Source of the DNA: Vagococcus elongatus
GTDB taxonomy: Bacteria; Bacillota; Bacilli; Lactobacillales; Vagococcaceae
Direction: 5' to 3'
Assembly: GCF_003987645.1 (NCBI RefSeq)
Contig: NZ_NGKA01000007.1
Coordinates: forward strand, 62,001 to 126,000
DNA length: 64,000 nucleotides
Shown here one piece after another: positions 37,257-47,042 of the stretch. Position 1 is the first letter of the stretch. The number at the start of each line of letters is the position of its first letter. The notes under the pieces were generated by a model that searched no databases, was not told where the DNA came from, and saw only the letters and a program-made list of their open reading frames with translations. The position numbers and the translations under genes were made by a program.

Positions 37257-37864
37257 TTATTTTCTGTGTTTCCTTATAAAGATGAAGCTTATAACACAAA
37301 TTATAAAAAACACTAGACAAAAAAATAATGTATGAAACACTCCACTGGGATAAGGTGCAATCCACCCTTGTTTGAAAACAAGCGTTGAAATATATCCAGT
37401 CAACATAGAGACTGGAATGAAGCAAACCCCAATTATATTAAGCCAATCCACATAAAAGTGCGTTTTTTCTATTGATAATAATTTTCCGATAAAATAGCCG
37501 GCAATTCCAACTGCTTGAATAACCATTGAACCCCAGACAGTTTCCATTGTCTGTTCTTCATACCATGCACAAAATAATCCAATTACAACAAAGGTCGTTG
37601 ACGAAATGTAAAGTACCTTACTAATGATTTCTTTACTTGTTTGTGCTTTATTCTCTACTGGCTCAATTCCCTTTAAAATATAATCTGTTGCTACCCAAAA
37701 AATTGGCTCATGATAATTATTCTTTCTAAGTCAGGTGTGCTTTGTTCACTTTCCCATTTAGAAACAGCTTTCCTAGTAACGCCTACCTTATCTGCAAGTT
37801 CCTCTTGAGACAGTCCCTTTGCTTTTCTCAAGTAGTGTATTCGGTTTGCTATATTCGTTGGCAA
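37257..37864 (-). pseudogene. XRE-family regulator with C-terminal membrane domain, one-base frameshift
   Basis: The 5' part (from about 37864, TTG) encodes a clear Cro/CI-type helix-turn-helix (RKAKGLSQEELADKVGVTRKAVSKWE, given here as positions about 10-35) up to SQFFG, where TAG at 37691-37693 stops it. Shifting one base at the TTTTTTGGG tract (37694-37702) restores VATDYILKGIEPVENKAQ and a downstream domain with about four membrane helices ending at 37257. Intact relatives read ...FFGV-TDYIL..., so loss of one base in the tract is the simplest explanation. It could instead be a sequencing error or slippage site. Confidence 0.75.
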
Positions 37865-38168
37865 TACTCCTTTCTTTCATAGTATAATTGTAGCAATTTT
37901 ATCAGTTGCATAGCCACCAGTTAAGCAAGAAATATGTCAACCAGCAGTTGCAAGAAGCCTTTTAGCATTCAAACAACAAATTTTTATCTGTCAGTTCAAG
38001 TAATTTTTTAGTATTATTATCTACGAGACTTCCTTCTAATGATTTGCTTTAGACGACTTCATTTTATCAGTTGGAGGTCTCCTTTTGTATCTAAAAATGG
38101 AAAAGAGTTGATGGAAAATCTGGTAAGGGTTTTCCGTCAACATTAAATCTTGTAGAACCGATAAACTA
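37865..38168. other. Region upstream of the broken regulator, with a gene remnant
   Basis: Minus-strand remnant at 37962-38062: ATG with AAAAGGAG upstream gives MKSSKA, then one base out of frame SLEGSLVDNNTKKLLELTDK and six more residues to a stop. It looks like a short gene (about 34 codons) also broken by a one-base shift. A TTGACA hexamer follows (near 37930) that could belong to the regulator's promoter. Confidence 0.35.
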
Positions 38169-38207
38169 AAAAACCCGTTAGACTCCATGGTTGTCTAACG
38201 GGTTTTT
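38169..38207. terminator. Bidirectional terminator after rpmF
   Basis: Perfect 15-bp stem AAAAACCCGTTAGAC (38169-38183) with its complement (38193-38207); A/T runs on both sides. Confidence 0.93.
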
Positions 38208-38226
38208 AACATTTTCAAAAAATGTT

Positions 38227-38409
38227 TTATTCTTCTGTTGAGTTTGTTACGTCTTTTCCATCATAATGACCACATTCTGGACATACATGGTGGCTGCGTT
38301 TCATTTCACCACAGTTTGAGCAGACGCTCATACCAGGTACAGATAATTTATAATGAGTACGACGTTTTGCTTTTTTTGCTTTTGAAGTTCTTCTTGCAGG
38401 TACTGCCAT
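38227..38409 (-). CDS. rpmF: 50S ribosomal protein L32
   Basis: 60 aa, full length. [20 protein letters not shown] is the usual basic N-terminus, and the four zinc-binding cysteines are kept (CSNCGEMK...HHVCPECG), so this is the C+ form. It follows the YceD gene by about 60 bp, the standard pairing. Confidence 0.98.
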   Translation of the reverse strand: MAVPARRTSKAKKAKRRTHYKLSVPGMSVCSNCGEMKRSHHVCPECGHYDGKDVTNSTEE

Positions 38410-38468
38410 TGAACTACACCTCCTTCAACTCTTCCTACTGCAATAAATGCAGTAAATCTATTCCAATC

Positions 38469-39038
38469 TTACGACTCATCATCACTTGCTTCGTTATCAT
38501 CTAACAAAGCAGACAATGTCGCAAAACGAGGATCCAAAGTTTCCTTTTGAGACTGTTTCTGTTGTTGATAGTATTCTTCTTCTGACATGATTTTCCAAAA
38601 TTCACCCTCAGGCATTTTATCAGATTTTTTTTCTTCTGCTGTCAATACCTGCATTGGAATATTCAGCAACACATAGTCTTCGATTGCTTCACGTAAATCC
38701 AAAGTATTGGTTTCCAGAACCATCACATCTTCATAGCCTTCAACAGTTTTTACCAGCTCATATTGCTCAGGTTTCATATACACTTCATCAATCATAAATG
38801 CCATTGGAAAGTTCACTGGTTCCAATGAACGGCTAGAAGGGACAACTATCTCTAATTGAACTTCTAACTGAACTTCATAAGAAGTCTCATCAACATTTAA
38901 AAAGCCTGATACTTTTACTTCACCAGCACTTAAAATTGTCTCATCCCGAGCCATCAATGATTGCTCTATATCGATTTTAGTGTCAATTTTTAATGGATTG
39001 CCTTGATATTTTCGCAACTCCAGCAGCGACCATTTCAT
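38469..39038 (-). CDS. YceD/DUF177 family protein
   Basis: 189 aa. The DUF177 family lies upstream of rpmF in most bacteria and is linked to 23S rRNA or large-subunit maturation. Motifs: NPLKIDTKIDIEQSL near the N-terminus, CDS ends in an acidic tail (SALLDDNEASDDES). Start ATG 39038 lies 8 nt from GAGG (the ATG before it, 39041, is 5 nt away). It forms an operon with rpmF. Confidence 0.92.
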   Translation of the reverse strand: MKWSLLELRKYQGNPLKIDTKIDIEQSLMARDETILSAGEVKVSGFLNVDETSYEVQLEVQLEIVVPSSRSLEPVNFPMAFMIDEVYMKPEQYELVKTVEGYEDVMVLETNTLDLREAIEDYVLLNIPMQVLTAEEKKSDKMPEGEFWKIMSEEEYYQQQKQSQKETLDPRFATLSALLDDNEASDDES

Positions 39039-39167
39039 CATTATCACCTCTTGCGCAACAAAAATAATTATACTAGGTTCGATTTTCTTTGTCAATCAAA
39101 TTTTCTTGACAGCTCGTGTTGCTATCATTCGAAAGTGATAATGTCCTAAGTAGGTCGAAAGACAAAA

Positions 39168-39676
39168 TGTACCAAAATGATACACTAGTCATATGAAAAG
39201 GATACTATTAACAATGAATGAAACCAAAAAATATAAAGTTATTAAAGCTGTTGCTGAAAAAAAGAAACAAAAAGCCAGAGCCTGCATTGAGCTGAACTTA
39301 TCAATAAGGCAGGTCAATCGTTTAGTTAAAGCCTATAAAGAGAAAGGGAAAATAATATTTGCACATAAAAATAGAGGCGTCAAACATAAGCATGCTGTCC
39401 CTGATAACATTAAACAACAAATCATCACGATTTATCGACAGTTTAAAGTGCGCCCTAACGTTAAACACTTTGAACGCTATTCAGAAGAATTTGACACGAT
39501 CCCAGAAACAAAAAAAGAAAGACGCAAGTATATTCCTCCACAGTCACATCCATGGAAACTTGAGTCTTTCAAAAGATATCTTCGACGTATTGAAAGTACA
39601 CTCGAAGACTATGAGGCTGAAAAAACAGCCTAAGACAAAATCATCTTATTCTACCAATAGCGGTCATATTAGTGCA
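39168..39676 (+). mobile_element. Internally deleted IS1202-like (ISNCY) element
   Basis: About 510 bp between imperfect inverted ends: TGTACCAAAATGA (39168-39180) and, inverted, TGCACTAATATGA (39664-39676), 10 of 13 identical. It contains a shortened transposase gene that keeps both ends but not the catalytic middle. It is therefore a non-autonomous, miniature derivative. Exact ends and target duplication could not be fixed by eye. It lies between the divergent yceD and convergent dnaI genes. Confidence 0.6.
39214..39633 (+). pseudogene. Truncated IS1202-like transposase (internal deletion)
   Basis: 139 codons from ATG 39214 (AAAAGGA upstream). The N-terminus carries the helix-turn-helix of this family (KARACIELNLSIRQVNRLVK, then EKGKIIFAHKNRG). 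After about residue 75 (QQIITIYRQF, then KVRPNVKHF) it jumps to the C-terminal tail (RRKYIPPQSHPWKLESFKRYL). A full IS1202-type transposase is roughly three times longer with a DDE core, so the middle appears deleted in frame. No activity is expected, though the DNA-binding part might still bind the ends. Confidence 0.7.
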
Positions 39677-39699
39677 AGTTTTACGTAGTAAACTATGAG

Positions 39700-40632
39700 C
39701 TATTCCTGATTACGGCGATTGATACCTACCATCTTGATTTCTTTTGACAGGTAGCGAATACGTTCCATAATTCGTTTAGCTTTCAACGGTTCATCATCAC
39801 CTCGCTGAGATTGTCGCAGGTGCTCATGCTCCAATTGATGCATGTCAAAATTCGAACTGAAAAAAGTCGGGAGCTGTTCCTGCATGCGATATTGCAAAAT
39901 CACGCCTAAAATATCATCCCGAACCCAAGGTGTCATGGAATCTGCACCGATATCATCAATCATCAAGATAGGAGATTTTTTTACTTCATCCAGTTTTTCT
40001 CCCGTGCTATTATCTCCGATAGATTGTTTCATCTCTACCGCAAACGTCGGAAAATGTATCAGTGTGGTTCGAAAACCGTATTGTGCCAATTCATTGGCAA
40101 TAGCCCCCAGCAGATACGTCTTTCCCACACCAAAGGAGCCTTGGAGATACAATCCTTTCTGGAACTTTTTAGGTTGACTTTTAAAAGCAGTAATAAAGCT
40201 GGAAGCTTCTTCAATGGCCTCCATTCTTTCTGCAGTCAAATGAAATTCGCTCAATTTTGCTTCACGAACATCTTTAGGGATGTCCACCGCTCTCACCCGC
40301 TGCCGAATCGCCGCTTCCTTCTGTCTTGCCAGCAGCTCTTTGGTCGGCACATAGGTTACATCAATCGAACGATAATTCAAAAATAATTTCGGCTCATATC
40401 CCGGAGCAAGCATGGAAGAATCGCCACTCTCATATTTTTTTCGCTCTTGAACAAATTCATAAAGCTTGGCATAACTTTTTTCGATTACTTCCTCTGTCAT
40501 GATGTCCTTATGCTCTTCTATAAATTCTTGAACTTGAGGATGACCTAAGACTTCAGAAACCAACAGTTGAAAACGGTCGTTCCATTTATTTTTACGGATG
40601 ACTTTTTCCATTTCTTTTCCAACATGCTCCAT
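39700..40632 (-). CDS. dnaI: Primosomal protein DnaI (helicase loader)
   Basis: 310 aa. AAA+ ATPase that loads the replicative helicase. N-terminal DnaI-type helicase-binding domain (about 1-130), then Walker A GSFGVGKTYLLG and Walker B ILMIDDIGAD, and an arginine-rich end (RIMERIRYLSKEIKM). Start ATG 40632 is favoured (AGAAGGTGA upstream), 1 bp after the dnaB stop; the ATG at 40656 would overlap. Works with DnaB, the gene before it. Confidence 0.95.
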   Translation of the reverse strand: MEHVGKEMEKVIRKNKWNDRFQLLVSEVLGHPQVQEFIEEHKDIMTEEVIEKSYAKLYEFVQERKKYESGDSSMLAPGYEPKLFLNYRSIDVTYVPTKELLARQKEAAIRQRVRAVDIPKDVREAKLSEFHLTAERMEAIEEASSFITAFKSQPKKFQKGLYLQGSFGVGKTYLLGAIANELAQYGFRTTLIHFPTFAVEMKQSIGDNSTGEKLDEVKKSPILMIDDIGADSMTPWVRDDILGVILQYRMQEQLPTFFSSNFDMHQLEHEHLRQSQRGDDEPLKAKRIMERIRYLSKEIKMVGINRRNQE

Positions 40633-40633
40633 G

Positions 40634-42034
40634 TTATTCACCTTCTTCTGTTCCATTGAATATATTCAATCTAGCCTTAAATGCTTTGATTTCTTCCTCT
40701 GACAGAGGGGTTTCTTTTACATCTTTGTCCGCCCATTCAGGCAACGTCTCTGTCCGAGTCTTTTTTTGATAGTAGTTTTTCTTGGTTGCTTGGCCTCTTC
40801 TTTTCTGAGAGGCTTCATTTGTTTTATTCACCAAATTCTTGACCTTTTCAATCGCTGCTTCCGGCGAATGAACACTTGACTGTGCCCAGTCATTAGCAAT
40901 GGTGTTAGCGAGTTTTGCAATAAATGTCGGTTCATTTTTGACCACTAGAATATAGTGAATCAAAATATTGATAACACCGCCCGGCAAACCAGACTGCCTC
41001 ACCAAATTCTCGACCGCCCATCTTTCTTCATTGGAAACAAAGCCGTTTTTTTGTTCTTTGATATCTTGAATAAAACTTAGCGGTGCACTTTCCTCACTTG
41101 ATAAAATCACACTAATCTCACCTTGAGAAAAGCCTTGCTGTCTCAAGGTGTTTTTCCTCTTTCCCCTCTCAGTAGCATCGTTGGTGGGGGAAACAGGTGA
41201 TTCCTGCTGTTCTTTCCTGTGATATTTCTTTACAAATGAATGTTTTAATTTACTCAACTCAAGTTCATTTTTTGTATAATCAACAAAAGGCAACAGACTC
41301 TCTTTCATCTCTAATTCATTGATGCCATACAGTTGATGGAGAAGCAAAATCAGCTCTTTGACTTCCCCTGATAAATAATCCGGTTTGAGATGCAAATCTT
41401 TTACGACGGATAAAAAATATTCCCAATCAAATGTCTTTGAGTCGATTTTTATTTCAGGCTGATAAACAGCAGCTGTTTTGTTTTTCGCATGAGACAATTC
41501 CTTAGGAGCCGACAACAGACGCTCCCCATTGAACTGATATGTTTCTATAAATTTACGCGTAGTTTCATGGTAATCATCAGAAATTTTCTTGTGAAAATTA
41601 AATTCTTCCAATAGTCCGTTGAAACGACGTTCTCCGACTTTGTCTAACAACAGCAGCGTCAAAACATCATCTTGGAAAAAAGTCTGATAGGACAGCGGTG
41701 CCTCAAGACGATAAATAAACTTTTTGCTGTTGTGCTCTTCTTTTTCAAAAACTCTTAATAAACCCAGACCTTCTAAGCGGCTGCGCCCCTGATAAAAAGT
41801 CGGGATATCAATATCCATTTCATTCAGAAGATCTGCATGAAACATTTCTCTGCTTTCCTTGTCACTAGATTGAATCATCGTCAAAAACAAATGATACAGA
41901 CTGAAAGCTACCACACCGATCAACGGCTGATAGAGAAAGCTTAAAGTTTTTTTATCCATATCTGATACCAATTGTCCCTGTTGCACAAAAAAAGTATCTT
42001 TAGGCTTCACATTTTTCCATGCTTGATTCAACAA
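40634..42034 (-). CDS. dnaB: Replication initiation and membrane attachment protein DnaB
   Basis: 466 aa. Firmicutes-type DnaB (not the helicase), which helps recruit DnaI and helicase at oriC and in restart. Two DnaB_2 (DDBH2-like) regions are expected at about 300-400; LRQQGFSQGEISVILSSEES and the later basic tail are seen. The start is a TTG: AGGAG lies 6 nt from TTG 42034 or 9 nt from TTG 42031; the TTG at 42040 touches the binding site and is rejected. It sits between nrdR and dnaI as in related genomes. Confidence 0.93.
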   Translation of the reverse strand: MLNQAWKNVKPKDTFFVQQGQLVSDMDKKTLSFLYQPLIGVVAFSLYHLFLTMIQSSDKESREMFHADLLNEMDIDIPTFYQGRSRLEGLGLLRVFEKEEHNSKKFIYRLEAPLSYQTFFQDDVLTLLLLDKVGERRFNGLLEEFNFHKKISDDYHETTRKFIETYQFNGERLLSAPKELSHAKNKTAAVYQPEIKIDSKTFDWEYFLSVVKDLHLKPDYLSGEVKELILLLHQLYGINELEMKESLLPFVDYTKNELELSKLKHSFVKKYHRKEQQESPVSPTNDATERGKRKNTLRQQGFSQGEISVILSSEESAPLSFIQDIKEQKNGFVSNEERWAVENLVRQSGLPGGVINILIHYILVVKNEPTFIAKLANTIANDWAQSSVHSPEAAIEKVKNLVNKTNEASQKRRGQATKKNYYQKKTRTETLPEWADKDVKETPLSEEEIKAFKARLNIFNGTEEGE

Positions 42035-42047
42035 TGTCAACTCCTAA

Positions 42048-42536
42048 TCATTTTCCCTCTTCTTTTGAATCATGGGAGCTTTGCCCTTTGTTTACCATCT
42101 CTTGCATTTCTTCAATAAAGACACCCACGTCTTTAAATTGACGATAAACGCTGGCAAATCTGATATAGGCGATTTCATCCAAGTCAGCCAGATATTCCAT
42201 GACATACTCGCCGATTAAACTGGTTGGCACTTCACTTTCTCCCCGTGCCCGCACTTTGTTTTCCACTTGATCCACGACATTTTCCATTTGTTCCATAGAA
42301 ACTGGGCGTTTTTCTGCGGCACGAATCAATCCGCGTAAAATTTTCTCGCGATTAAACTCTTCCCTCTTGCCGTCTTTTTTGATCACCAATAAAGGTGTGG
42401 CTTCAATTCTCTCAAAAGTCGTGAAACGAAAGCCGCAAGCTTCACACTCTCTCCGTCTGCGGATCGCACGTCCTTCATCAGATGGACGACTGTCCACTAC
42501 TCTAGAGCCATTATTTTGACATTTTGGACATTGCAT
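42048..42536 (-). CDS. nrdR: Transcriptional repressor NrdR
   Basis: 162 aa. Zinc-ribbon (CPKC at 3-6 and CEAC at about 31-34) plus ATP-cone domain (about 46-136, [20 protein letters not shown]). It represses ribonucleotide reductase genes in response to dATP/ATP. ATG 42536 (MQCPKC) is used, 8 nt after AAGGGG; a GTG three codons earlier abuts the site. Upstream of dnaB, downstream of coaE. Confidence 0.97.
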   Translation of the reverse strand: MQCPKCQNNGSRVVDSRPSDEGRAIRRRRECEACGFRFTTFERIEATPLLVIKKDGKREEFNREKILRGLIRAAEKRPVSMEQMENVVDQVENKVRARGESEVPTSLIGEYVMEYLADLDEIAYIRFASVYRQFKDVGVFIEEMQEMVNKGQSSHDSKEEGK

Positions 42537-42671
42537 TTTTTTCACCCCTTATAGCTTTTACGTTTTCGTAGACTTACTCAAACCAGCAGTTCTGTACTAG
42601 TTCTTCTGTCTTTTATTGTACCATGAAAAACAGTGATTGGTACAGTCTGACTATTTGCCGGACTAAGAGCT

Positions 42672-43286
42672 TTAATTACCTTTCCAAACTTCTGGAAAGT
42701 GTTCCTGCAACCAACTTTCCAACTGTCGGTAAGTGTTTTCGACACTGTATGAATTATCTATTACAATGTCAGCCAAGTGCTTTTTTTCTTCAATTGGCAT
42801 CTGACTTTTTATCCGTTGTCCAGCGGCTTCTTCATTCAATCCATCTCGCTCCATCAAACGTTTCAACTGGATTCTTTCTGGAACATAGATGACCATCACT
42901 GCATCCATCAGCTGGTGATAATTTTCTTCATACATCAAAGGGACGTCCACCACGATTAGTAGCGGCTTTTTTTTCTCAGCTTCTTTAATTTTCTCACCAA
43001 TAGCATGAAAGAGTTCTTCTTTTAAAAGGTAATTCAACCGTTCCAATTTCTTTTTATCATTAAAAACAATACTGCCTAATTTTTTTCGATTCAGTCTTCC
43101 TTCTTCTGTCAGAATCTCTTTGCCAAATTCTACCGCAATCTTACTCAGTCCAGCCGTGCCTGGTTCCACTACCTCACGAGCAATAATATCTGCATCGATC
43201 AGCGGGATATTCCTCTCGCTGAAAAATTTGTCCGCCGTTGATTTGCCAGTGGCGATGCCTCCTGTAATTCCTAAGACAAATGTCAT
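42672..43286 (-). CDS. coaE: Dephospho-CoA kinase
   Basis: 204 aa. Last step of coenzyme A synthesis. P-loop GITGGIATGKST (about 6-17), DADIIAREVVEPG and PLMYEENYHQLMD motifs are intact. It starts 17 bp after mutM; the mutM-coaE-nrdR-dnaB-dnaI order is well conserved in this group. Confidence 0.97.
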   Translation of the reverse strand: MTFVLGITGGIATGKSTADKFFSERNIPLIDADIIAREVVEPGTAGLSKIAVEFGKEILTEEGRLNRKKLGSIVFNDKKKLERLNYLLKEELFHAIGEKIKEAEKKKPLLIVVDVPLMYEENYHQLMDAVMVIYVPERIQLKRLMERDGLNEEAAGQRIKSQMPIEEKKHLADIVIDNSYSVENTYRQLESWLQEHFPEVWKGN

Positions 43287-43303
43287 TTGAACTTCCTTCT
43301 TTC

Positions 43304-44137
43304 TTACTCAACGAGCTTTTTCTGACAACTCGGACAAAAATGTGTCCCTCTTTGTGCTACCTTGATTTTACTGATTGGTGTGCCGCACCTTGGACAAGCT
43401 TTTCCAGTTAAGCCATAGACATTCAAAGCTACTTGAAACTTCCCTGCCTCTCCCAAGGCATTTTTATACGTTCTGACTGTCGTCCCGCCAGCTTCTACTG
43501 CACGTGCCAAGACATCTATGATACTCTCATATAGCGCTAAAACTTCCTGTTTATTCAAAGTATCCGCCGGCTGTTCTGGATGTATTTTTGCTTGAAATAA
43601 AGCTTCATCCACATAGATATTTCCCAGACCTGTGACCAGACTTTGATCCAGCAGTAAAGGTTTAATCGCTCTGTGAGACGCCTGCAACTGCTTTTCAAAT
43701 ACATCCAAATGAAAGTCTGACCGGATAGGTTCAGGACCTAATTTTTTTATTCCCGGATAGTCTAGGGCATGATGCTTAGGCATCAATGTCATCCTGCCGA
43801 ATTTCCTCACATCTAGATAGCGTAATTCGCTGCCATCAGTAAATTTAAAAATCACATGAGTGTGCTTCAAAAGTTCATCATCTGCCTGATGGTATTCGTA
43901 TTTTCCTTCCATTCTCAAATGAGAAACCAAATCGTAGTGGGTCAACTTGAAAATTAAAAACTTCCCTCTTCGATCAAATCCTTCGATAGATTCATTGATT
44001 AATTGTGTCTTGAAAAAATCTACTTCCGGCCGCTCGATGATTCTGGGCCAAAACACAGTCACTTCTTTGATCGTTTTACCGGTCACTAGCTGATTCAGGC
44101 CGATTTTTACGGCTTCAACTTCTGGTAATTCTGGCAT
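43304..44137 (-). CDS. mutM: Formamidopyrimidine-DNA glycosylase
   Basis: 277 aa. Excises 8-oxoguanine and FaPy lesions. After Met removal the catalytic Pro is first in PELPEVEAV; the H2TH region contains LVTGLGNIYVDEALF and the C-terminal zinc finger has four cysteines (CPRCGTPI and CPSCQ). It follows polA in a repair cluster. Confidence 0.97.
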   Translation of the reverse strand: MPELPEVEAVKIGLNQLVTGKTIKEVTVFWPRIIERPEVDFFKTQLINESIEGFDRRGKFLIFKLTHYDLVSHLRMEGKYEYHQADDELLKHTHVIFKFTDGSELRYLDVRKFGRMTLMPKHHALDYPGIKKLGPEPIRSDFHLDVFEKQLQASHRAIKPLLLDQSLVTGLGNIYVDEALFQAKIHPEQPADTLNKQEVLALYESIIDVLARAVEAGGTTVRTYKNALGEAGKFQVALNVYGLTGKACPRCGTPISKIKVAQRGTHFCPSCQKKLVE

Positions 44138-44212
44138 ATTCTCCGCTCCTAAACTCTATTTGTCAAGGAAGGACTGCCTCTTTAACAGAAAACAGTCCTT
44201 TTCAAAAATTAT

Positions 44213-46867
44213 TTATTTTGCATCGTACCAAGTATCGCCCCAACTGCTGTCTGCTTTTAAAGGCAAACTAAAAGTAGCGATACCTTCCATCACTTCTGTC
44301 ACCACTTTATCCAACTGCTCGATTTCCTCAGCTGGCGCTTCAAATACCAGTTCATCATGCACTTGAAGAAGCATGGTAGCTTCCATATTTTCTTTAGCCA
44401 ATCGTTTATCCAGCTCAATCATCGCCAGTTTCAAAATATCTGCGGCACTTCCTTGAATCGGCGTGTTGATTGCTGTCCTTTCAGCAAATGACCGAAGATT
44501 AAAATTACGAGAATTGATATCAGGCAAGTAGCGGCGGCGATGCCATAAAGTTTCCACAAACCCTTTATCTTTGGCTTCCCGAACGATGTCCTGCATATAT
44601 TTTTTAACTCCAGGATACTTTTCAAAATAAGTATCAATAAATTCCTTGGCTTCTTTTCGAGTAATCCCCAGATTTTGAGACAAACCGTAATCACTGATAC
44701 CATAAACCACACCAAAGTTGACAGCTTTTGCCTGTCGTCGAATATTCGGGGTAACTTCTTCAGCCGTTTCGATATTAAAGACACGCATCGCTGTACTGGT
44801 ATGAATGTCTTGCCCTTCTAAAAAGGCTTGACGCAAATGTTCATCCTGACTGATTTCTGCCAACACACGCAACTCTATCTGAGAATAGTCAGAAGCGAAA
44901 ATCTTCCAGCCCGGCTTTCTCGGCACAAATGCCTGACGGATTTTCCGTCCTTCTTCCAAACGAATCGGAATATTTTGAAGGTTAGGATCAACCGAACTCA
45001 ATCGACCTGTTTGAGTCAATGTTTGAACATATCTTGTATGAATTTTGCCGTCTTCGGGATGGATGACTTTCAACAAACCTTCCACATAGGTCGACTGGAT
45101 TTTCGCCACCTGACGGTAATGCAAAATCTCGTCGATGATAGGGGATTTGTCTTTCAACTGTTCCAAAACATCTACAGCAGTAGAGTAACCTGTCTTGGTC
45201 TTCTTTATCGGCGGTAATCCCATTTTTTCAAACAGAATCACTCCCAGTTGTTTCGGTGAATTCAGATTGAATTCCTCTCCTGCCAATTCATATACCCGCT
45301 GCTCGATACCTTTTAAGATAACAGAAAATTCTTGCTGCATCTTTGTCAAGCGGCTGGCGTCCACCTTGATACCTGCTATTTCCATTTTCGCTAAGACTTG
45401 GGACAGTGGCAGCTCCATCTCATAAAACAAATCATGTTGCGCCTGATCGCTTAACTGCTCGTCAAGAGTCGGATAAAGATAGGCCAAAGCCTTGATTTTG
45501 CGTGCCAAATGCTCCAGCAAAACTGCTTCCTCCGGTAATCCCCGTTTGACACCTTTGCCGTAAATTTTTTCATCTGTTTCAATCTCACGAAAGTCATAAT
45601 TATAAGCAACTTCCGCTAAATCCTCACTCTTATCATTAGTATCCAGTAAGTACGCTGCCAATAACGCATCGAACGTCACTCCGGCGAGTTCAATATCATA
45701 ACGATTTAAAGCGACCGCCGTGCGTTTCACATCATATGTTTTTTTAGTCAGCTGATTATTTTCAAGCCATTTTTTAAATAAAGGCTGGTGTAACATTTCA
45801 TCGCCAGAGCACACATAAATATGCTCCTGATTACCCCAAGCGACTCCTGCAATCTCCGCAAGATGATAATTTTCATCCAACATTTCAAGATAAAATTCCA
45901 TGCCGTCTTTGAACATCTCTTCTTTTGCTTCAAGAACATGTTCAAAAACAATTTCTGTCAGATTTTCTGCATTGCTTTTGATTTCATCACTATCAACTTT
46001 TGCCAGGAAAGAATTGAAATCCATTTCTTTATACAAAGGAATCAATTTATCAAAATCTTTTCCTTCATAAGCAAGATCATCCACTTTTATTTCCACAGGC
46101 GTGTTCAAATTGATTGTCGCCAATTCTTTACTCATAAATGCCTGATCTCTGTCTTTGATTAAATTTTCTTTCCTTTTGCTTTTCTTCATGTCATCAAGAT
46201 GTTCGTAAACTCCTTCAAGACTGCCATATTCTTTCAAAAGAGTGATCGCTGTCTTTTCACCTACACCTGATACTCCCGGCAAATTGTCTGATGCGTCCCC
46301 AGCCAAACCTTTCATATCGATGATTTGCCTTGGGGTCAGACCATACTTTTCTTTGATATGTTCTGGAGTATAAGATTCCAACTCGCTAACACCTTTGACT
46401 GTCACCTCAACTCGGATATGATCATCTGCCAGTTGTGTCAAATCCTTGTCGCCCGAAACGACGACGACATCAAAATCATCATGGGAAACCTTGTTTGCCA
46501 ACGTACCGATAATGTCATCTGCTTCATAATTATCCAATTCATAATGCTTAATACCAAGTGCCGTCACCATTTCACGAATATAGGGCAACTGTTCTCTAAA
46601 TTCACTTGGGGTTTTAGAACGTCCGTCTTTGTATTCTGAAAATGTTTCATGACGAAAAGTTGTTTTTCCTGCGTCAAAGGCCACTAAAACATGACTGGGT
46701 TTCTCTTTTTCTATGATATTTTCCAGCATATTATGAAACGCATAGATGGCATTAGTGTGCAAACCGCTGCTATTTTTAAAACGATTTAGAGATTGATACA
46801 GCGCGTAAAACGCACGAAATGCCACACTGTTCCCATCTACTAATAATAACTTTTTTTTATCTGCCAT
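44213..46867 (-). CDS. polA: DNA polymerase I
   Basis: 884 aa. N-terminal 5'-nuclease domain (about 1-295, VDGNSVAFRAFYAL, VVVSGDKDLTQL), a central exonuclease-like domain, and the family A polymerase (about 480-884, FASDYSQIELRVLAEIS, QAKAVNFGVVYG, LLQVHDELVFE). The proofreading domain lacks the usual D-x-E motif (FYLEMLDENYH is seen instead), so 3'-5' activity is probably lost, as in Bacillus Pol I. Starts 75 bp before mutM's region ends; a hairpin (44169-44200) between the genes has no T run. Confidence 0.97.
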   Translation of the reverse strand: MADKKKLLLVDGNSVAFRAFYALYQSLNRFKNSSGLHTNAIYAFHNMLENIIEKEKPSHVLVAFDAGKTTFRHETFSEYKDGRSKTPSEFREQLPYIREMVTALGIKHYELDNYEADDIIGTLANKVSHDDFDVVVVSGDKDLTQLADDHIRVEVTVKGVSELESYTPEHIKEKYGLTPRQIIDMKGLAGDASDNLPGVSGVGEKTAITLLKEYGSLEGVYEHLDDMKKSKRKENLIKDRDQAFMSKELATINLNTPVEIKVDDLAYEGKDFDKLIPLYKEMDFNSFLAKVDSDEIKSNAENLTEIVFEHVLEAKEEMFKDGMEFYLEMLDENYHLAEIAGVAWGNQEHIYVCSGDEMLHQPLFKKWLENNQLTKKTYDVKRTAVALNRYDIELAGVTFDALLAAYLLDTNDKSEDLAEVAYNYDFREIETDEKIYGKGVKRGLPEEAVLLEHLARKIKALAYLYPTLDEQLSDQAQHDLFYEMELPLSQVLAKMEIAGIKVDASRLTKMQQEFSVILKGIEQRVYELAGEEFNLNSPKQLGVILFEKMGLPPIKKTKTGYSTAVDVLEQLKDKSPIIDEILHYRQVAKIQSTYVEGLLKVIHPEDGKIHTRYVQTLTQTGRLSSVDPNLQNIPIRLEEGRKIRQAFVPRKPGWKIFASDYSQIELRVLAEISQDEHLRQAFLEGQDIHTSTAMRVFNIETAEEVTPNIRRQAKAVNFGVVYGISDYGLSQNLGITRKEAKEFIDTYFEKYPGVKKYMQDIVREAKDKGFVETLWHRRRYLPDINSRNFNLRSFAERTAINTPIQGSAADILKLAMIELDKRLAKENMEATMLLQVHDELVFEAPAEEIEQLDKVVTEVMEGIATFSLPLKADSSWGDTWYDAK

Positions 46868-47042
46868 TGACTCGATCCCCTTTATAATTTTAAAATTGGT
46901 AGCTGCTATTTTTAATTTTAGTTGGATGCCCCGAAACTTGCGACTCTTGTTTCACAAATCCATAAAGAAGCAAAATTAGATTTAAAAATAGAGGCTTTCT
47001 TCGCTCCTTTCTATTCTAACAAAGTTCTATCTGCTTAAAAAG

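Noticed and set aside
44169-44200. Terminator between polA and mutM
   Set aside because: The 8-bp hairpin has no T run in the direction of transcription, so termination is doubtful.
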